A stretch of DNA of 64,000 nt from Parastagonospora avenae f. sp. tritici 18332-5 (lineage: Eukaryota; Ascomycota; Dothideomycetes; Pleosporales; Phaeosphaeriaceae): contig JAFJTR010000005.1 in NCBI GenBank assembly GCA_022559985.1, positions 248,001 through 312,000 of the forward strand, written 5' to 3'. Below the pieces are notes generated by a model that had not been told where the DNA came from, ran no database searches, and saw nothing but the letters and a program-made list of their open reading frames with translations. Positions 47,201-57,160 of the stretch are shown here, piece after piece. Numbering within the stretch: position 1 is the first letter of the stretch; every line of letters begins with the position of its first letter. The translations under genes and the position numbers were made by a program.

Positions 47201-47769
47201 AGTATCGTACCGCGACTTGGATGAGCTCAGCCGTACTGCGCCTGATAACGTTCGAAAAGCTCACGCTCACCCACACCTGCTGCTACCGAGTTCGAGAAGA
47301 AATTGAGGATCGGTTCCAACGTCCAACACTCGAGGAAGCAAAAGTTATCTACAAACTCGAGCGCGATGATATTGAACTCCTCGGCAACCTGACCACCGAA
47401 TTCGAACTCAAATGGGCTACATACACCAAACCATTTGTGACCTTCATGAACCAAGTCTGTAGGCCGCGCATGGGAGCAATTCGCGCAGAAAGACGGGTCG
47501 ACAAGGACACTTACGAGGCAGAATTGCAGAGGATTGGCGTGCCGTTGAAGCGAACGGACGAGGAAGAAGCCGAGAATCTCAAAACGGATTCTGAACTAGA
47601 CTCTGAATCCGAATCCGAATCCGAATTTGATAGCGATGCAGATTGGCCAGATGATTACGAGAGTGAAAGAGATGGGTAGTACACGACTGACGAGGAAGAT
47701 GGAGAGGTGAAAGAAGAAGAAGACGAGAAATCTGACGAGGAAGCGTATCAGTCGAATGATGACGATTGA
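44259..47769 (+). pseudogene. Decayed STAND N-terminal/ankyrin-like gene
   Basis: The first block (44259-44867) encodes the fungal STAND N-terminal helical domain, starting MADPFSVAGTAVGITSLGIQ, and stops at TGA. Later blocks keep features of the same large family. These are CRCRTKKK (to a TAG at 45196), SPWELKNEERVRQILLETTAAL with NIDGYGNSILHV, YDWIFGYPFRTDIFNEVQ, the frame at 46204-47679 with CVCYCSPKGCQ, and finally RIGVPLKRTDEEEAE. The frame changes near 46195, and TAG codons at 45196-45198 and 45429-45431 cut the CRCRTKKK frame. A TAG at 47677 is followed by 29 more acidic codons in frame. No set of ordinary introns removes all lesions. Relatives are signal-transducing immune-type proteins; this copy is probably dead. 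Confidence 0.6.
47605..47626 (+). repeat. GAATCC hexamer run
   Basis: Three GAATCC units plus GAAT encode alternating Glu and Ser in the acidic tail of the decayed STAND-like gene. Short tandem repeats of this kind change length easily. Confidence 0.7.
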
Positions 47770-48125
47770 TGATGGAGTTTGATAGTGCTTTGGAAAGGAC
47801 ATGCTATGCAACCTTAACCTTAGTAGAAGCAGCACCGTCCGCAGACCGAAATACATCGACCAGTAGGGAGAACAAGTCAGATTCAGAAGTCAAAGTAAGA
47901 GGATTCGAAATTTGCAAATCATTCGTATCGTCAGCAACATTGTATTTCAGACATCTCTTGAACCAGAAAACCAGACATATCACTGTAAGAATAGATTGTG
48001 GACGGTCCGTCCCTTTCTCGAAAGTAAAGCGCGTGTCACACACCCAAAAGAAAGTAAATACAAAATGGGATATCAAATCAAATAAACGGCAACTGCCAAT
48101 ACACCCTCTTCCTCATTTACATCCT
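47770..48125. other. Convergent 3' flanks
   Basis: This is the AT-rich sequence between the decayed gene and the secreted repeat protein gene, which converge. No gene seen. Confidence 0.45.
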
Positions 48126-49067
48126 TCAAACTCCCGTAGGCGTAGCCCTAACCCTCGTTAGAAGCGTACTGCACGGCGTGCTCGTTGCCTTCCCCTCTCC
48201 CTTTCCCTTCCCAGCAACCGGTCTCACAGGAGTCGGCTTCGCACGATTCCCAGACCCACGCACTGGCCACCCCGCAACACGACCGGGCCATGCGTTAGCC
48301 GGACGAGGATGACCCCAGCCAAACGCGGGACGAGAGCCACCGATGGGGTAGGATGGGCGGTTGCTAGTTGGGACGGGAGAGCGTGTGGGCTTAGATGGCG
48401 TGGGCTTCGTGGCGTCGGAAGGTGTTTTGTCGTCTTTGGGTGCTGGTGTTGGTGCGGCTGATGAAGGTGAAGAGGGAATGGCTTTGCCATTTGAAGGGGT
48501 CTTGGTGGTGGTGGTCTCGATTGGTACGGCGATGCTAAGAGCTGCAGTGGGTATTACTTTGGACGAGCAGGGTGTGCTGCTGGCGTAGACTGGGTTGGAT
48601 GAGGGATCAACGCCGCCGGAGGTTGCGGTGAATGCAGGTGCATTGCTGGGGTTGAAGGACTCGGATGCTGGGAGTTCGATCGAAGAGTTCGAAGGGTCGG
48701 GTTGGTCGTCATCGATTGGGGTTGGGGTAGGCGTGACGGTGACCAGAGTAGAGCATGGCGTGCTCGAGTACGCTACGTTGGAGGAAGGGTCGGGCTCGCC
48801 TGGTTCAGCGGTGAAAGCAGGTGCTTGGCTTGGATTGAAGGACAGGGTCGCCGGGAGCTGAATGGACGAGTTGTATGGATCCGGCTGATCATTGTCCACT
48901 GGGCTCGGAGTATGTGTAATTTTGGGTGCAGTCGAACTAGGAGGTTCAATGGTCGCACCCGGTGTCACGAGTGCGAAACTGGGAAGCAATGAATCTGGAA
49001 GAAGCGGCGAAGCTTGAGCTGCCAACGTGCTCGCAAGGACAGAAAGAAGGAGTGTGGAGTGCAACAT
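48126..49067 (-). CDS. Secreted Ser/Thr/Pro-rich protein with two 61-residue repeats
   Basis: A single exon of 313 residues has a signal peptide (MLHSTLLLSVLASTLAAQASP). Two tandem units follow, at residues 53-113 and 114-170. Each contains D-Q-P-D-P, N-S-S-I-x-L-P-A, F-N-P-S-x-A-P-A-F-T-A, D-P-S-S-N and S-S-T-P-C-S. A third TPCS occurs near residue 300. The middle is Lys/Thr/Pro-rich and the C-terminal part is basic with GGSRPAFGWGHPRPANAWPG. The composition suggests heavy O-glycosylation and a place at the cell wall or outside the cell. The family is not recognised and no catalytic motif is visible. Confidence 0.75.
   Translation of the reverse strand: MLHSTLLLSVLASTLAAQASPLLPDSLLPSFALVTPGATIEPPSSTAPKITHTPSPVDNDQPDPYNSSIQLPATLSFNPSQAPAFTAEPGEPDPSSNVAYSSTPCSTLVTVTPTPTPIDDDQPDPSNSSIELPASESFNPSNAPAFTATSGGVDPSSNPVYASSTPCSSKVIPTAALSIAVPIETTTTKTPSNGKAIPSSPSSAAPTPAPKDDKTPSDATKPTPSKPTRSPVPTSNRPSYPIGGSRPAFGWGHPRPANAWPGRVAGWPVRGSGNRAKPTPVRPVAGKGKGEGKATSTPCSTLLTRVRATPTGV
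48558..48911 (-). repeat. Tandem duplication of about 183 bp within the secreted protein gene
   Basis: Two in-frame copies encode the 61-residue units. DQPDP motifs lie exactly 61 residues apart, at residues 60 and 121. The copies have diverged in several codons, so the duplication is not recent. Confidence 0.7.
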
Positions 49068-49509
49068 GTTGCTTAACGAATGACTGATCTACAGATAAAC
49101 AATAGAAATAAAAACAACGACCAGCGAACAAGCACTGTGGGCAAAGCGACAAAAGAATGTAAGAAACCCTAAGGATATCGTGAGGTAGCCAGAACACCTA
49201 CATCATCGGACGTCCCCAGGCATATAAGCAAGATCGACCATGAAACATGCCATTTACACCAGGACTGAGCGCCCGTTGGCCAAAGGAAACAAACGCCAGC
49301 CTTTTCGGAGACTTGCCGTGCGCGCAGTCGTGGAGAGATCGCGCGGAAGCCATCTCCAGCGCTGAGTGGTCGATCATTTAGGGGCCGGACCGTTAGGTGG
49401 TTAGCGACATTAGGGGTGTTTCAATATGTTTCGACCGCCGACTCGCTAGTCGCGAACGCACGTGACATGATCCACCCCCAAGACGTCTAGAACTCTGGTT
49501 CATGACAGG
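49068..49509. other. Intergenic region
   Basis: This is the promoter of the secreted repeat protein and the 3' flank of the HET gene. Nothing coding was recognised. Confidence 0.45.
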
Positions 49510-51717
49510 TCATACGAGCATAATTTCTTGCTCATTGGCGTTCTGCATGGCTTCAGTACCGGCAGCAAATGTGCCAAGTCTTTCCCAAGAGTTGGGCAGT
49601 CGCTCGGAGACACCAAGGACCAAGCCAAATATGAGGTTGTCGTGTCTAGCAACGCTTAGGCACAGAACAGGCGATTTAAAGTTCGAGAGAGAGTCATTAT
49701 GCTTCGCGCGTCGAGCCGTCCTGTGCTCTTCTCCATTTGAATCAGTCTTGATGAGTGCGTCAATAAGCAGACAATCAGGTGTGCATGATATTGAGCTAGT
49801 TCCCTTGACCAGAAGCATGTACTCCCAGATTCCGCGATTCTGCTCCGAACACAGGGTAGCTTCGATGGTAGGTCCGCGCACTGTGATGGAGGCGTCGACA
49901 AGTGTGCCAAGCGGGTTCAAGCCTTTCGGTATGGTTTTTGATGCCGTCAGCAAGGTTGCGGGAGTGAAAGCTTCGCGTTCTTCGTCGTCCAGGTGTGTGT
50001 ACATAACAGCGGTGTCGATACTGGCCCATGAGTACGATGGTGCACGCCAGGTGTCGAGTGCAAAGCGATCAGGACCGGTCGATGTCAGAGCGGACGCACT
50101 CCACAGTAAGTCTGAGGCAATGTTACCCTTCCACAACCCTGCCAAATACTCCGAGTGCGTAGCTTTTCGAATCTTGCTTGCAATGCCAGATATTGCTGGA
50201 AATTTGTCACCAGGGACAGTGAGGTCTCTCGCCGAATACTTTTCGACAATTTTCTGCCATGCTTCATACACAGCACCATTCCTCTTACTGGCCACTGCTT
50301 TTGGAATTAGTGCTGGCGTTGTTGGGTAGGCCTTGCGATCGGGCATGCACTCGCAACGATAGGACGTTTTGCACTCGAAGATCAGTTCAGTCTCCGTGTA
50401 GTGCAATACTCTAGTACTAAGCACGTGTTCCTGCAGTGCCCTACGAGAACAACCTTAGCCAAATCGTAATGCAAGGTTTATGGCGTTACTTCACTTACCA
50501 TGCTCGGTAGCTTAATGGTCCTATTGGTCTCGCCGGTCCACCTTTTGGATCTATGTTGGGATGGTGATCCAACACTCTTCTTGCGCGTAACGCGAGCTCC
50601 TTTTTGGCTGTGTTCTCGTATGGAATCTTGACAGGTTTTCGCCTTTCAGATAGACACCTTGCGCTGCCATCCCCAGAATTGGTTGCGGCTATGGTGATGT
50701 AGCTGTTCTGGTAAATGCTACCCATCTTCGATGACTCTGTCTCCCAATCCCGCAAGCTATCCTGTATGATGCAGAGTGAGTCAATCCAGATGTAGCGTAA
50801 GCCGAGCTGCCGAGTAATAACAATGGCGTCCTGGAACAAGGGGGGCAGGGTATCAAATGAGATATTTACTGCTAGCTTCGCCCAGTTGCACTTGGTTGTA
50901 GTAAGCTTTGGACCAGAGCCCCAGCAGTGGCTCAAGGCGGCATATTGAAATTTTTTGCCTTGAGTATCAATAAGATGAATAGGCGATGTGGCACGCCCAA
51001 CGTCTAAGAGTCGTTTCGGAGCAGATATCGATGACTTGCAAGAAAACCTGCATGCTGTATGCTTCGGGTTCGCCACGCAACCCTGAATGCATCGCCGAAT
51101 GAAGTTGAAAGTTTCGTCCGAACCAGAGTTGACAGGAATATGGTGTGCGGTCCCAAGTGTAGGCCATGGCGCCCGTGATGCTGAAGTATGTCAGGTGTAT
51201 CTTGGCAAATAGGCTTGAGAGCCTTGGAACAGGTAGTCAGGTGGTGATGCTTATAATCTCACGCGTCGACGATTACTTGAATACCGGCCTAGAGCATACG
51301 AAAGAAAGGAAATTGTTGCCTACCAGATCCAGCGTAAAGCTCGACAATTTCGCCTCTTCGGCGTTTGCTATCGATGCTCACCTTGATTGTTCCTTTCTCT
51401 CGCAACTCCAGGCTAATCTTGAGTCTTGCGCCTCTCCATTCTCGGAAGAAGGCGTCCAAAGCCTGCGTGATGGCATTGCAAAATCTACACCCCCCTTGAG
51501 CGACGCCTTTCGTCTTCGAAAATGCCAAAGCGTCGACAGTCAAGGTCAAACGCGCTTTTGTATTTTTCTCATCTTCGTCTGGGTAAATTGAGCTTGTGTG
51601 GTCTCTTGGATCGAGGTTATTACACGTGCGACATCGCTTCCGCTGCGGTTTACCTGTCGAAGATGACGTGGAGGTGCGACGAACAGGGCGGCGCAATAGC
51701 GACTTTGGTAAAGGCAT
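49510..51717 (-). CDS. HET-domain protein
   Basis: Exons 51717-51324, 51180-50499 and 50440-49510 encode 668 residues. The N-terminus has a Cys cluster (RKRCRTCNNLD, GGCRFCNAI), then NFIRRCIQGCVANPKH. The HET domain runs from about 205 to 350 with YAALSHCWG, LGLRYIWIDSLCIIQD, WETESSKMGSIYQNSYITIAA and RAWALQEHVLSTRVLHY. The C-terminal 310 residues have no known motif. HET domains trigger cell death when incompatible hyphae fuse or take part in innate-type recognition. The first intron (51323-51181) is 143 nt, long for this window, yet it has a CTGAC branch site. The frame is intact, unlike the STAND-like gene 1.7 kb away. Confidence 0.87.
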
Positions 51718-52226
51718 TGGCGCTCAAGGAGATCAGACAGCAATGTTGATAAAGCCGAGCATTTTGCCCGACCCAGCAGGTGTCGAAGGATTGGGATCGC
51801 AGTGCAGCGAGGGCTGTGCCTCAGGCCAAGGATGGAAGACAGAGTTGGACTAGTGTGGCTTCTAAATTAAGCTTTGACATGTGACCTCGGAACATTCCCA
51901 GGCTGGCGTCAGGGGTCGAGTGAACATCACCTGGGCATCAAATCCATCTTCCTTGTCACATCAGCATCAGAAATGTCAACTGCACTATAGACGGTTGAAT
52001 ACCCTCAAATCTTCGCGGAACACGTGCGCTCAAATGAAATAAAAACTTCCAAGGTTGACCTGACTGAGCGAGACTCAAGCGACAGCGCGAGAACTCTGGA
52101 TGATCCGTCATTCACAAGAGAATGGTTCAATCAAGGTTGTCAAATGTGTGCTGACTGCTACAATCAGATCTTGTGCAAAAATGAGGGTATGGTTCGCTGT
52201 ACCTCTGCAGCCCAGGAAGAAGCCCA
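51718..52226. other. Intergenic region
   Basis: This is the 5' flank of the HET gene and the 3' flank of the next minus-strand fragment. No coding signal. Confidence 0.45.
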
Positions 52227-52755
52227 TCACGTGGACTCAACTTCTAGATCCGGTCTATCCAAGTAGAACCGTAAAACTGTACGCAATTCCGTGAGGCTCA
52301 ATGGGAAATATGCGCTTAAGTGGTCTACTTCGACTCTCATAAGCGATGGAAATAGCCCCATCGCCATGCATCTCGTCTTCTTAGTAACAGTCTCAGGAAA
52401 CATGAGATGCCATTTTTGGTAAACACGAGCAGCGTAGACTCTCAGGCCAGAAACCTTGATCACGCTGACCTTCTGACATATGTCAGACCGCATTGAAAGT
52501 CTTGTGCTGCCAACGCGGTGGAAGTCGCGCAAGTCGTAGGTCAAGAGCTTCGCAGGATATCCGGATGCCTCAAGATAGATCCGTTGGCAAGTGTAAAGGA
52601 GTGCAAGGGCGCCTCGATAGTTTGGTCCATGTGACACATCTTTGGCCTCGCGGGGTTGACGTGGATCCGGAGGACGTACTTCGGCTCCGCGCAAAAAGAA
52701 CTCATATATGCTGTTACGCAACTCGCCTGGTAGGCGGAGAAGAGGTGACCGATCT
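52227..52755 (-). CDS. F-box/2EXR-like hypothetical protein, possibly truncated
   Basis: The frame reads SPLLRLPGELRNSIYEFFLRG, then ALALLYTCQRIYLEAS, the opening of a very common fungal family in which a short F-box-like helix pair is followed by a conserved CRxIYxEA segment. It ends after about 180 residues at TGA 52229-52227. A start codon is not clear, because the region upstream holds an in-frame stop. A possible 38-nt intron (GTATGC..ACAG) is too short to trust. It may be a gene with an unseen first exon or a remnant. The function is unknown. Confidence 0.45.
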
Positions 52756-53211
52756 TTATCCTTGTGATAGCTTTACACTGTTAACAAGACGTCAAATAAA
52801 AATCGCAAAGCATACTCATGTGTGATCTGCTGGGACCAGATGCGTGGTTATGTCTGCCATCGTTCTGATTAAGCTGCGTTTCGTTGGTACCTAGGTATTG
52901 CTGTATCGCGGTATTCGCCTGTACAAGCGTGCTTATACAAGAAAACGTCTTCGCCACGAGCAATCACTTCCAAAGACCTGCAATACAAGGCTGAGGACGA
53001 GATATAAATTTACCCGACAGAGGTAGTAGAACGACTGTGGACAGTCGGTGGTGCAGGACCAATCAGAGATCAGCCACAGTCAATCGGCGTTAACCAACGT
53101 TAGCGTGTTCCTGTCTCCGACGTGATTTTCGATCTCGACGCATGAAGCAATGAACACCTGCGCCGCTTCAACAAACAAGTAAACACCTAGAAGCCGTGAC
53201 GCACTCGGAAC
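52756..53211. other. Intergenic region
   Basis: This is the upstream region shared by the F-box-like fragment (minus) and the Alba-domain gene (plus). No further gene was recognised. Confidence 0.45.
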
Positions 53212-54108
53212 ATGGCGAAGGCAAAGCGCATGAGCGACATTTTCGCATCATCCGCTGAGAAGAACTCCAGCGCAACTACTACACCCGCAACGCCATATTC
53301 AAGTGAGGGCCCAACGCTGCCCATACTTGGCGGTGCAGACGGCGAACATACAGTCGAACCGGAAAGCAATCAAACGGCCAACGACAGTCGTAAGAAGAGA
53401 AAAACTCAAAAGCAAGGATCTGAAGAGCATGTCAAGGCAGGAGCACAGCCTGTTCCGAGTTTTGACCCATCACTCTACGAACCATGGACACTTCTTCCTG
53501 CAGAATTGCTCAAAGTCTCGCAAAATCGACTAAGGGGTGCAAAAAATGTTGTGCCAATCGCTTACAGCCGGAACCAGAATATCAAAGGAGGCATCAATCG
53601 CTTGAAAACCTACCTGGGAGCATACAAGAATAAGAGCCAACCCATGGACATGCCAGAAGCGCTGAAGGAGGCGGATGTGGTCATTGCAGTATCTGCGCAA
53701 GGTGAGGGAACTGCCAAGCTAGTCAGCATTATAGACTTGGTCAGACGGGTGGTTGCGCCAACCGCCAAAAGCAAGCTGGATGGCGGCAATGTCGAGACAT
53801 GGTACATGTACACATCCCTTGCTAGCATCGAGGTTGAGAAGCGGTCCAAGGCAGTGTCAAAGATCAATGATGGCGCCGATCAAGCCGAAAAGCCGAAACC
53901 TATTGCGGATGAAGACGCAGAGGAAGAGGAGGAAGCCTTCGAACCGATGGATGTAGATGTGCCAGAACATGAGCAAGGACAGCTCCAAAGGCAAACAATC
54001 AAGGCGCCGATACTCACAGTTTGGATGACGAAGAAGAAGATACCAGCTTTCAAGGAGGCACTTGGAGAGCAGACGTTTGGGGTGCAGACTCTGCCAGAGG
54101 ACAATTAA
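53212..54108 (+). CDS. Alba-domain nucleic-acid-binding protein
   Basis: A single exon of 298 residues. The first 85 residues are Ser/Thr/Lys-rich and include KKRKTQKQ, a possible nuclear signal. The Alba-like fold follows with KNVVPIAYSRNQNIKGGINRLKTYL, ADVVIAVSAQGEGTAKLVSIIDLVRRVV and, after a spacer, ETWYMYTSL. An acidic stretch (DEDAEEEEEAFEPMDVD) precedes a last strand with APILTVWMTKKK. In eukaryotes Alba proteins bind RNA, including as subunits of RNase P and MRP. Which RNA is bound here cannot be told, but the intact gene and its fold favour a housekeeping role. Confidence 0.82.
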   Translation: MAKAKRMSDIFASSAEKNSSATTTPATPYSSEGPTLPILGGADGEHTVEPESNQTANDSRKKRKTQKQGSEEHVKAGAQPVPSFDPSLYEPWTLLPAELLKVSQNRLRGAKNVVPIAYSRNQNIKGGINRLKTYLGAYKNKSQPMDMPEALKEADVVIAVSAQGEGTAKLVSIIDLVRRVVAPTAKSKLDGGNVETWYMYTSLASIEVEKRSKAVSKINDGADQAEKPKPIADEDAEEEEEAFEPMDVDVPEHEQGQLQRQTIKAPILTVWMTKKKIPAFKEALGEQTFGVQTLPEDN

Positions 54109-54799
54109 ACTATTATTCGAAGCTACAATCAGAAACCAATCACTCACGCATAGCTACGAGAGGCTCAACTTTGTACGCTACAGTCACGCGCTGCAAGTCA
54201 CATTATCATCCCAACCAGCATGTGTGCCTGCAGCAAACACGATATCTATATTACGGCTATCTATCGTAAAAGCTACTCAGCTCCGTGCCTCCACAACCGG
54301 ATGGCCAACATCGCCGCTACCTTCCGAGCAGCTCCCAAAAAAAACGTCATCATGAAAGCAAGATATGCCAATCATTATAAGATGCCAGACAACATCAACG
54401 ACCTTGTAGGCACACCGAAGGCCTAATTTCTGAGCAAAGATTCCGCGCTGAAAGTTCTTCTCCAATTACTGACCGAGGCGCAAAGTTCAGGCAGTGAGTA
54501 CGACACAGCTACTGTTATCGCTTACGATGATAAGAGCAGGCCAACTGCTTTCACTTGCTCTTCTGACGATATGGGTCCAGGGGCTGCGTAGTGGATCGTT
54601 TCGGATGTCAATGGGTCTTTCGAGAGGGAGGGAGAGGTGTTGGGGTTCGTGAATGGATTGACGGCTTCTTGGGGGGTATGGGAGCGCGATAGGGAATGCA
54701 ATGGACATGACAGCGTTTTGATCGTAAATTGTCAGTTATGAATATCTTTTATTCAACGGCCACAGCTTTGCGTCTATTTCTGGGTCTACCCTAAGTACC
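54109..54799. other. Convergent 3' flanks with one small open frame
   Basis: The Alba gene and the FAD oxidase gene converge. A 41-codon frame at 54301-54426 starts with ATG but has no recognisable feature and is not called a gene. Confidence 0.45.
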
Positions 54800-56395
54800 T
54801 CACGGCTTGATAGTGAACCACTGATTAAACGCACCGGTCGGGTCATACTGCTTCTTCAAAGTCCTCAACTTCGGCAGGCTCGATCCGTAAATCGCTTCCA
54901 GCGTCTCATCCCCGTGAGCGAAGTTGATGTACCTAAAATGTGTCAGTCAAAATCATCTAGATCATTTCATGCAACATCAAACTTACGCAGGGTTATTCTT
55001 CGCATCGGCGCTATAGCTCCACAACGCCCTAACCTTGCTCGCAAACATCTCTGCCTCACTATCCAAAGCCGCGTCAGTGTACCACGGAATAACAATCGCT
55101 TGCGCGAACGCCTCGGTGCGCAGTTTCTCGTTCATAGCAGCAGAGCCAGCAGGCGCAGCGTTGGCCTTGGTCAGGTTGTATCGCTCGATCAGGACAGCAG
55201 AGTTTGGTCCCTTGGCCTGGAAGCCCTTGTACAGTTCCCAGATCTCCGGCCACTTTTGCGCTTGCATGTTGTTGATGGTGGTGCTATACGCCGGCTTGCG
55301 GTCTCCACGCGCGCAGAAGCCGTCGTTGGAGTCGTTCCAGTCGAGATATTGAGTTACTGCGCTTGAAGCAGATACAGGGCCGAGCTCGTAGAAGGGAGCG
55401 AAAGCTTTGTGGCCTTCTTCTTCGGTGCCCTTGCGGAGGAAGCCGGTGATAAGGATTGAAGGCTCGTTGAGTGGTGGGCCGGAGCTGGTGAGGACGAGGT
55501 AGACGCGTTGTTCGGGGGTGAGCAGGAGGTCTTGCATTGTTTGCGCGACCGTCTCGATTTGGTCGGGGCTGAAGAAGAGGTTGTTGATGTAAGCGGTGCG
55601 ATCTTTTTCTGTGGCTGGCTGCGACTTGATGGTGACTGAGATGACGATGCCGAAGTTTGGTCCGGCTCCGCGCATGGCCCAAAAGAGGTCTGGGTTTGAT
55701 GTTGGGGAGACTGTAACGATCTCGCCGCTGGCAAGCACGACACGCATTGAGATGATGTTGTCGACGCCGAAGCCGACCTCGCCCATAATGTTTCCTACCA
55801 ACAGTCAGCATTTATCTTCACACTTTATGAGCTCGCGTACCATATCCGCCTCCCAACATCGCCGACACTGCACCAACGCAATTGCAGTTGCCAGTGATGA
55901 CCAAAGCGCCAGCTGCGTTTGCGGCAGGAATGACATCGCCAATGATGGCGCCACCACCAATTGTTGCTTGTGTTTTGTCCTGGTTGAACGTAATGGCATT
56001 CAAGCCACCCATGTTGATGAGCACACCAGTCTCCCCAAGATTGAACGTCGTCGCCCAACCATTACCGCCATTCTGGGCGACAAAAGGAACGCGCTTCTCG
56101 GTGCAGTATTTGACCTACAAATAATAAGCATATCGTTCGTATTGCTTGTGGTGTTGTGGGAGTAGGAACATACCACGGACGCGACATCACTTTCGGTTGT
56201 GACATTCACAACGACTGCCGGGCTCGGTGCACCAACTACACTCCATCTTGCTCTAAGCTCGACTCCCGCCTTCGATGCAGCTGAGATAACGCGGCTCAGA
56301 TCGGTAGAAACAGTGCCCGGGGTCATCTGGGAGTGCTGCTTGACGGCAAGGGCAGCGATCGCCGTAGCGAAGCTTTGGAGAAGGAGGAATCGCAT
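54800..56395 (-). CDS. Secreted FAD-linked oxidase, berberine-bridge-like
   Basis: Exons 56395-56174, 56114-55841, 55794-54987 and 54932-54800 encode 478 residues. A signal peptide (MRFLLLQSFATAIAALA) precedes the FAD-binding PCMH fold: PFVAQNGGNGWAT, then TIGGGAIIGDVIPAA, GNCNCVGAVSAMLGGGYG and GFGVDNIISMRVVLASGE. AMRGAGPNFGIV and the C-terminal YDPTGAFNQWF complete the family pattern. The His that carries covalent FAD in classic members (SGGH) is Asn here; the Cys of the second attachment site is present in NCNC. Substrates in the family range from sugars to alkaloids and polyketides. No other pathway genes are adjacent except a SAT4-type membrane protein. Confidence 0.88.
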
Positions 56396-56462
56396 GGTGC
56401 ACAATTGGTGGAAGCGTTTCGCATTTGCAGCAGCTTGAGTCTTGGAAGGGTTGATGATGTGA

Positions 56463-56468
56463 TATATA
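56463..56468 (-). promoter_or_regulatory. TATA box of the FAD oxidase gene
   Basis: TATATA lies 68-73 bp upstream of the ATG at 56395 on the minus strand. The position is close for a fungal TATA box, but no better candidate is seen. Confidence 0.45.
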
Positions 56469-56473
56469 ACGGG

Positions 56474-57160
56474 ACTCTCGCCGCTCGCTTAAGTCCCAAT
56501 TGCACGTATCCCAATGATGATGCAAGGCATATAGTCGGAGGAAAGATCTGAACAAGTCGTTATAGCCGCGCATGCAGTAGGTGCTCCACGCGGGAAACGT
56601 TCAGCCGGGACTGAGACGATGTCTTTGTTTCCTTGCTTTGCCGGAGTGGACTACTCAAGTACGAGCGCCGTTGTCTGCATGGGCGAATACATCTCTGCGA
56701 CTCCATAATCACAGCCTCCATTCTCTTGCAAAGCTTATACGGAATTTCTCCGTTCAGTAGTCTCATAAGATCCAGTGTTCCCGACAGCTTGGTCGGGCCG
56801 TTCCACCCCTGGTGGATATTTGTGTTACGGACGAATGGGTAGTCTGCGTTCGACCAATTGCGAGAACAACGCGTGGGGGACCCCAGACACGGTGACCACG
56901 CCCCAACTGTGCATTTCCTTGGCACTTGGCATGTCAGGAGAGAATTGAGCCGCAGGGGCCGATCTCTCGGGAGTGTGCCCAAGAAGGTGCTCATGTGCTC
57001 AGATCATGCTGGTGGGATGTTGGGTTCAGGACTGCCGGCCAATGATTATCGGAGGGAATGATTAATGCCGAAGAGCGTTGTTGATTTGTATATGCCGGCT
57101 GCTAATCCTCACAAAACGTACACTCGGCCGTACGCGATCTTCAGCTCTTTCTTCTCCACT
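56474..57160. other. Intergenic region
   Basis: This holds the promoter of the FAD oxidase gene and the 3' flank of the nine-exon membrane protein gene. Frames are short and have no motifs. Confidence 0.45.

Noticed and set aside
54301..54426. 41-codon open frame with ATG between convergent genes
   Set aside because: No motif or splice support; length is within chance.
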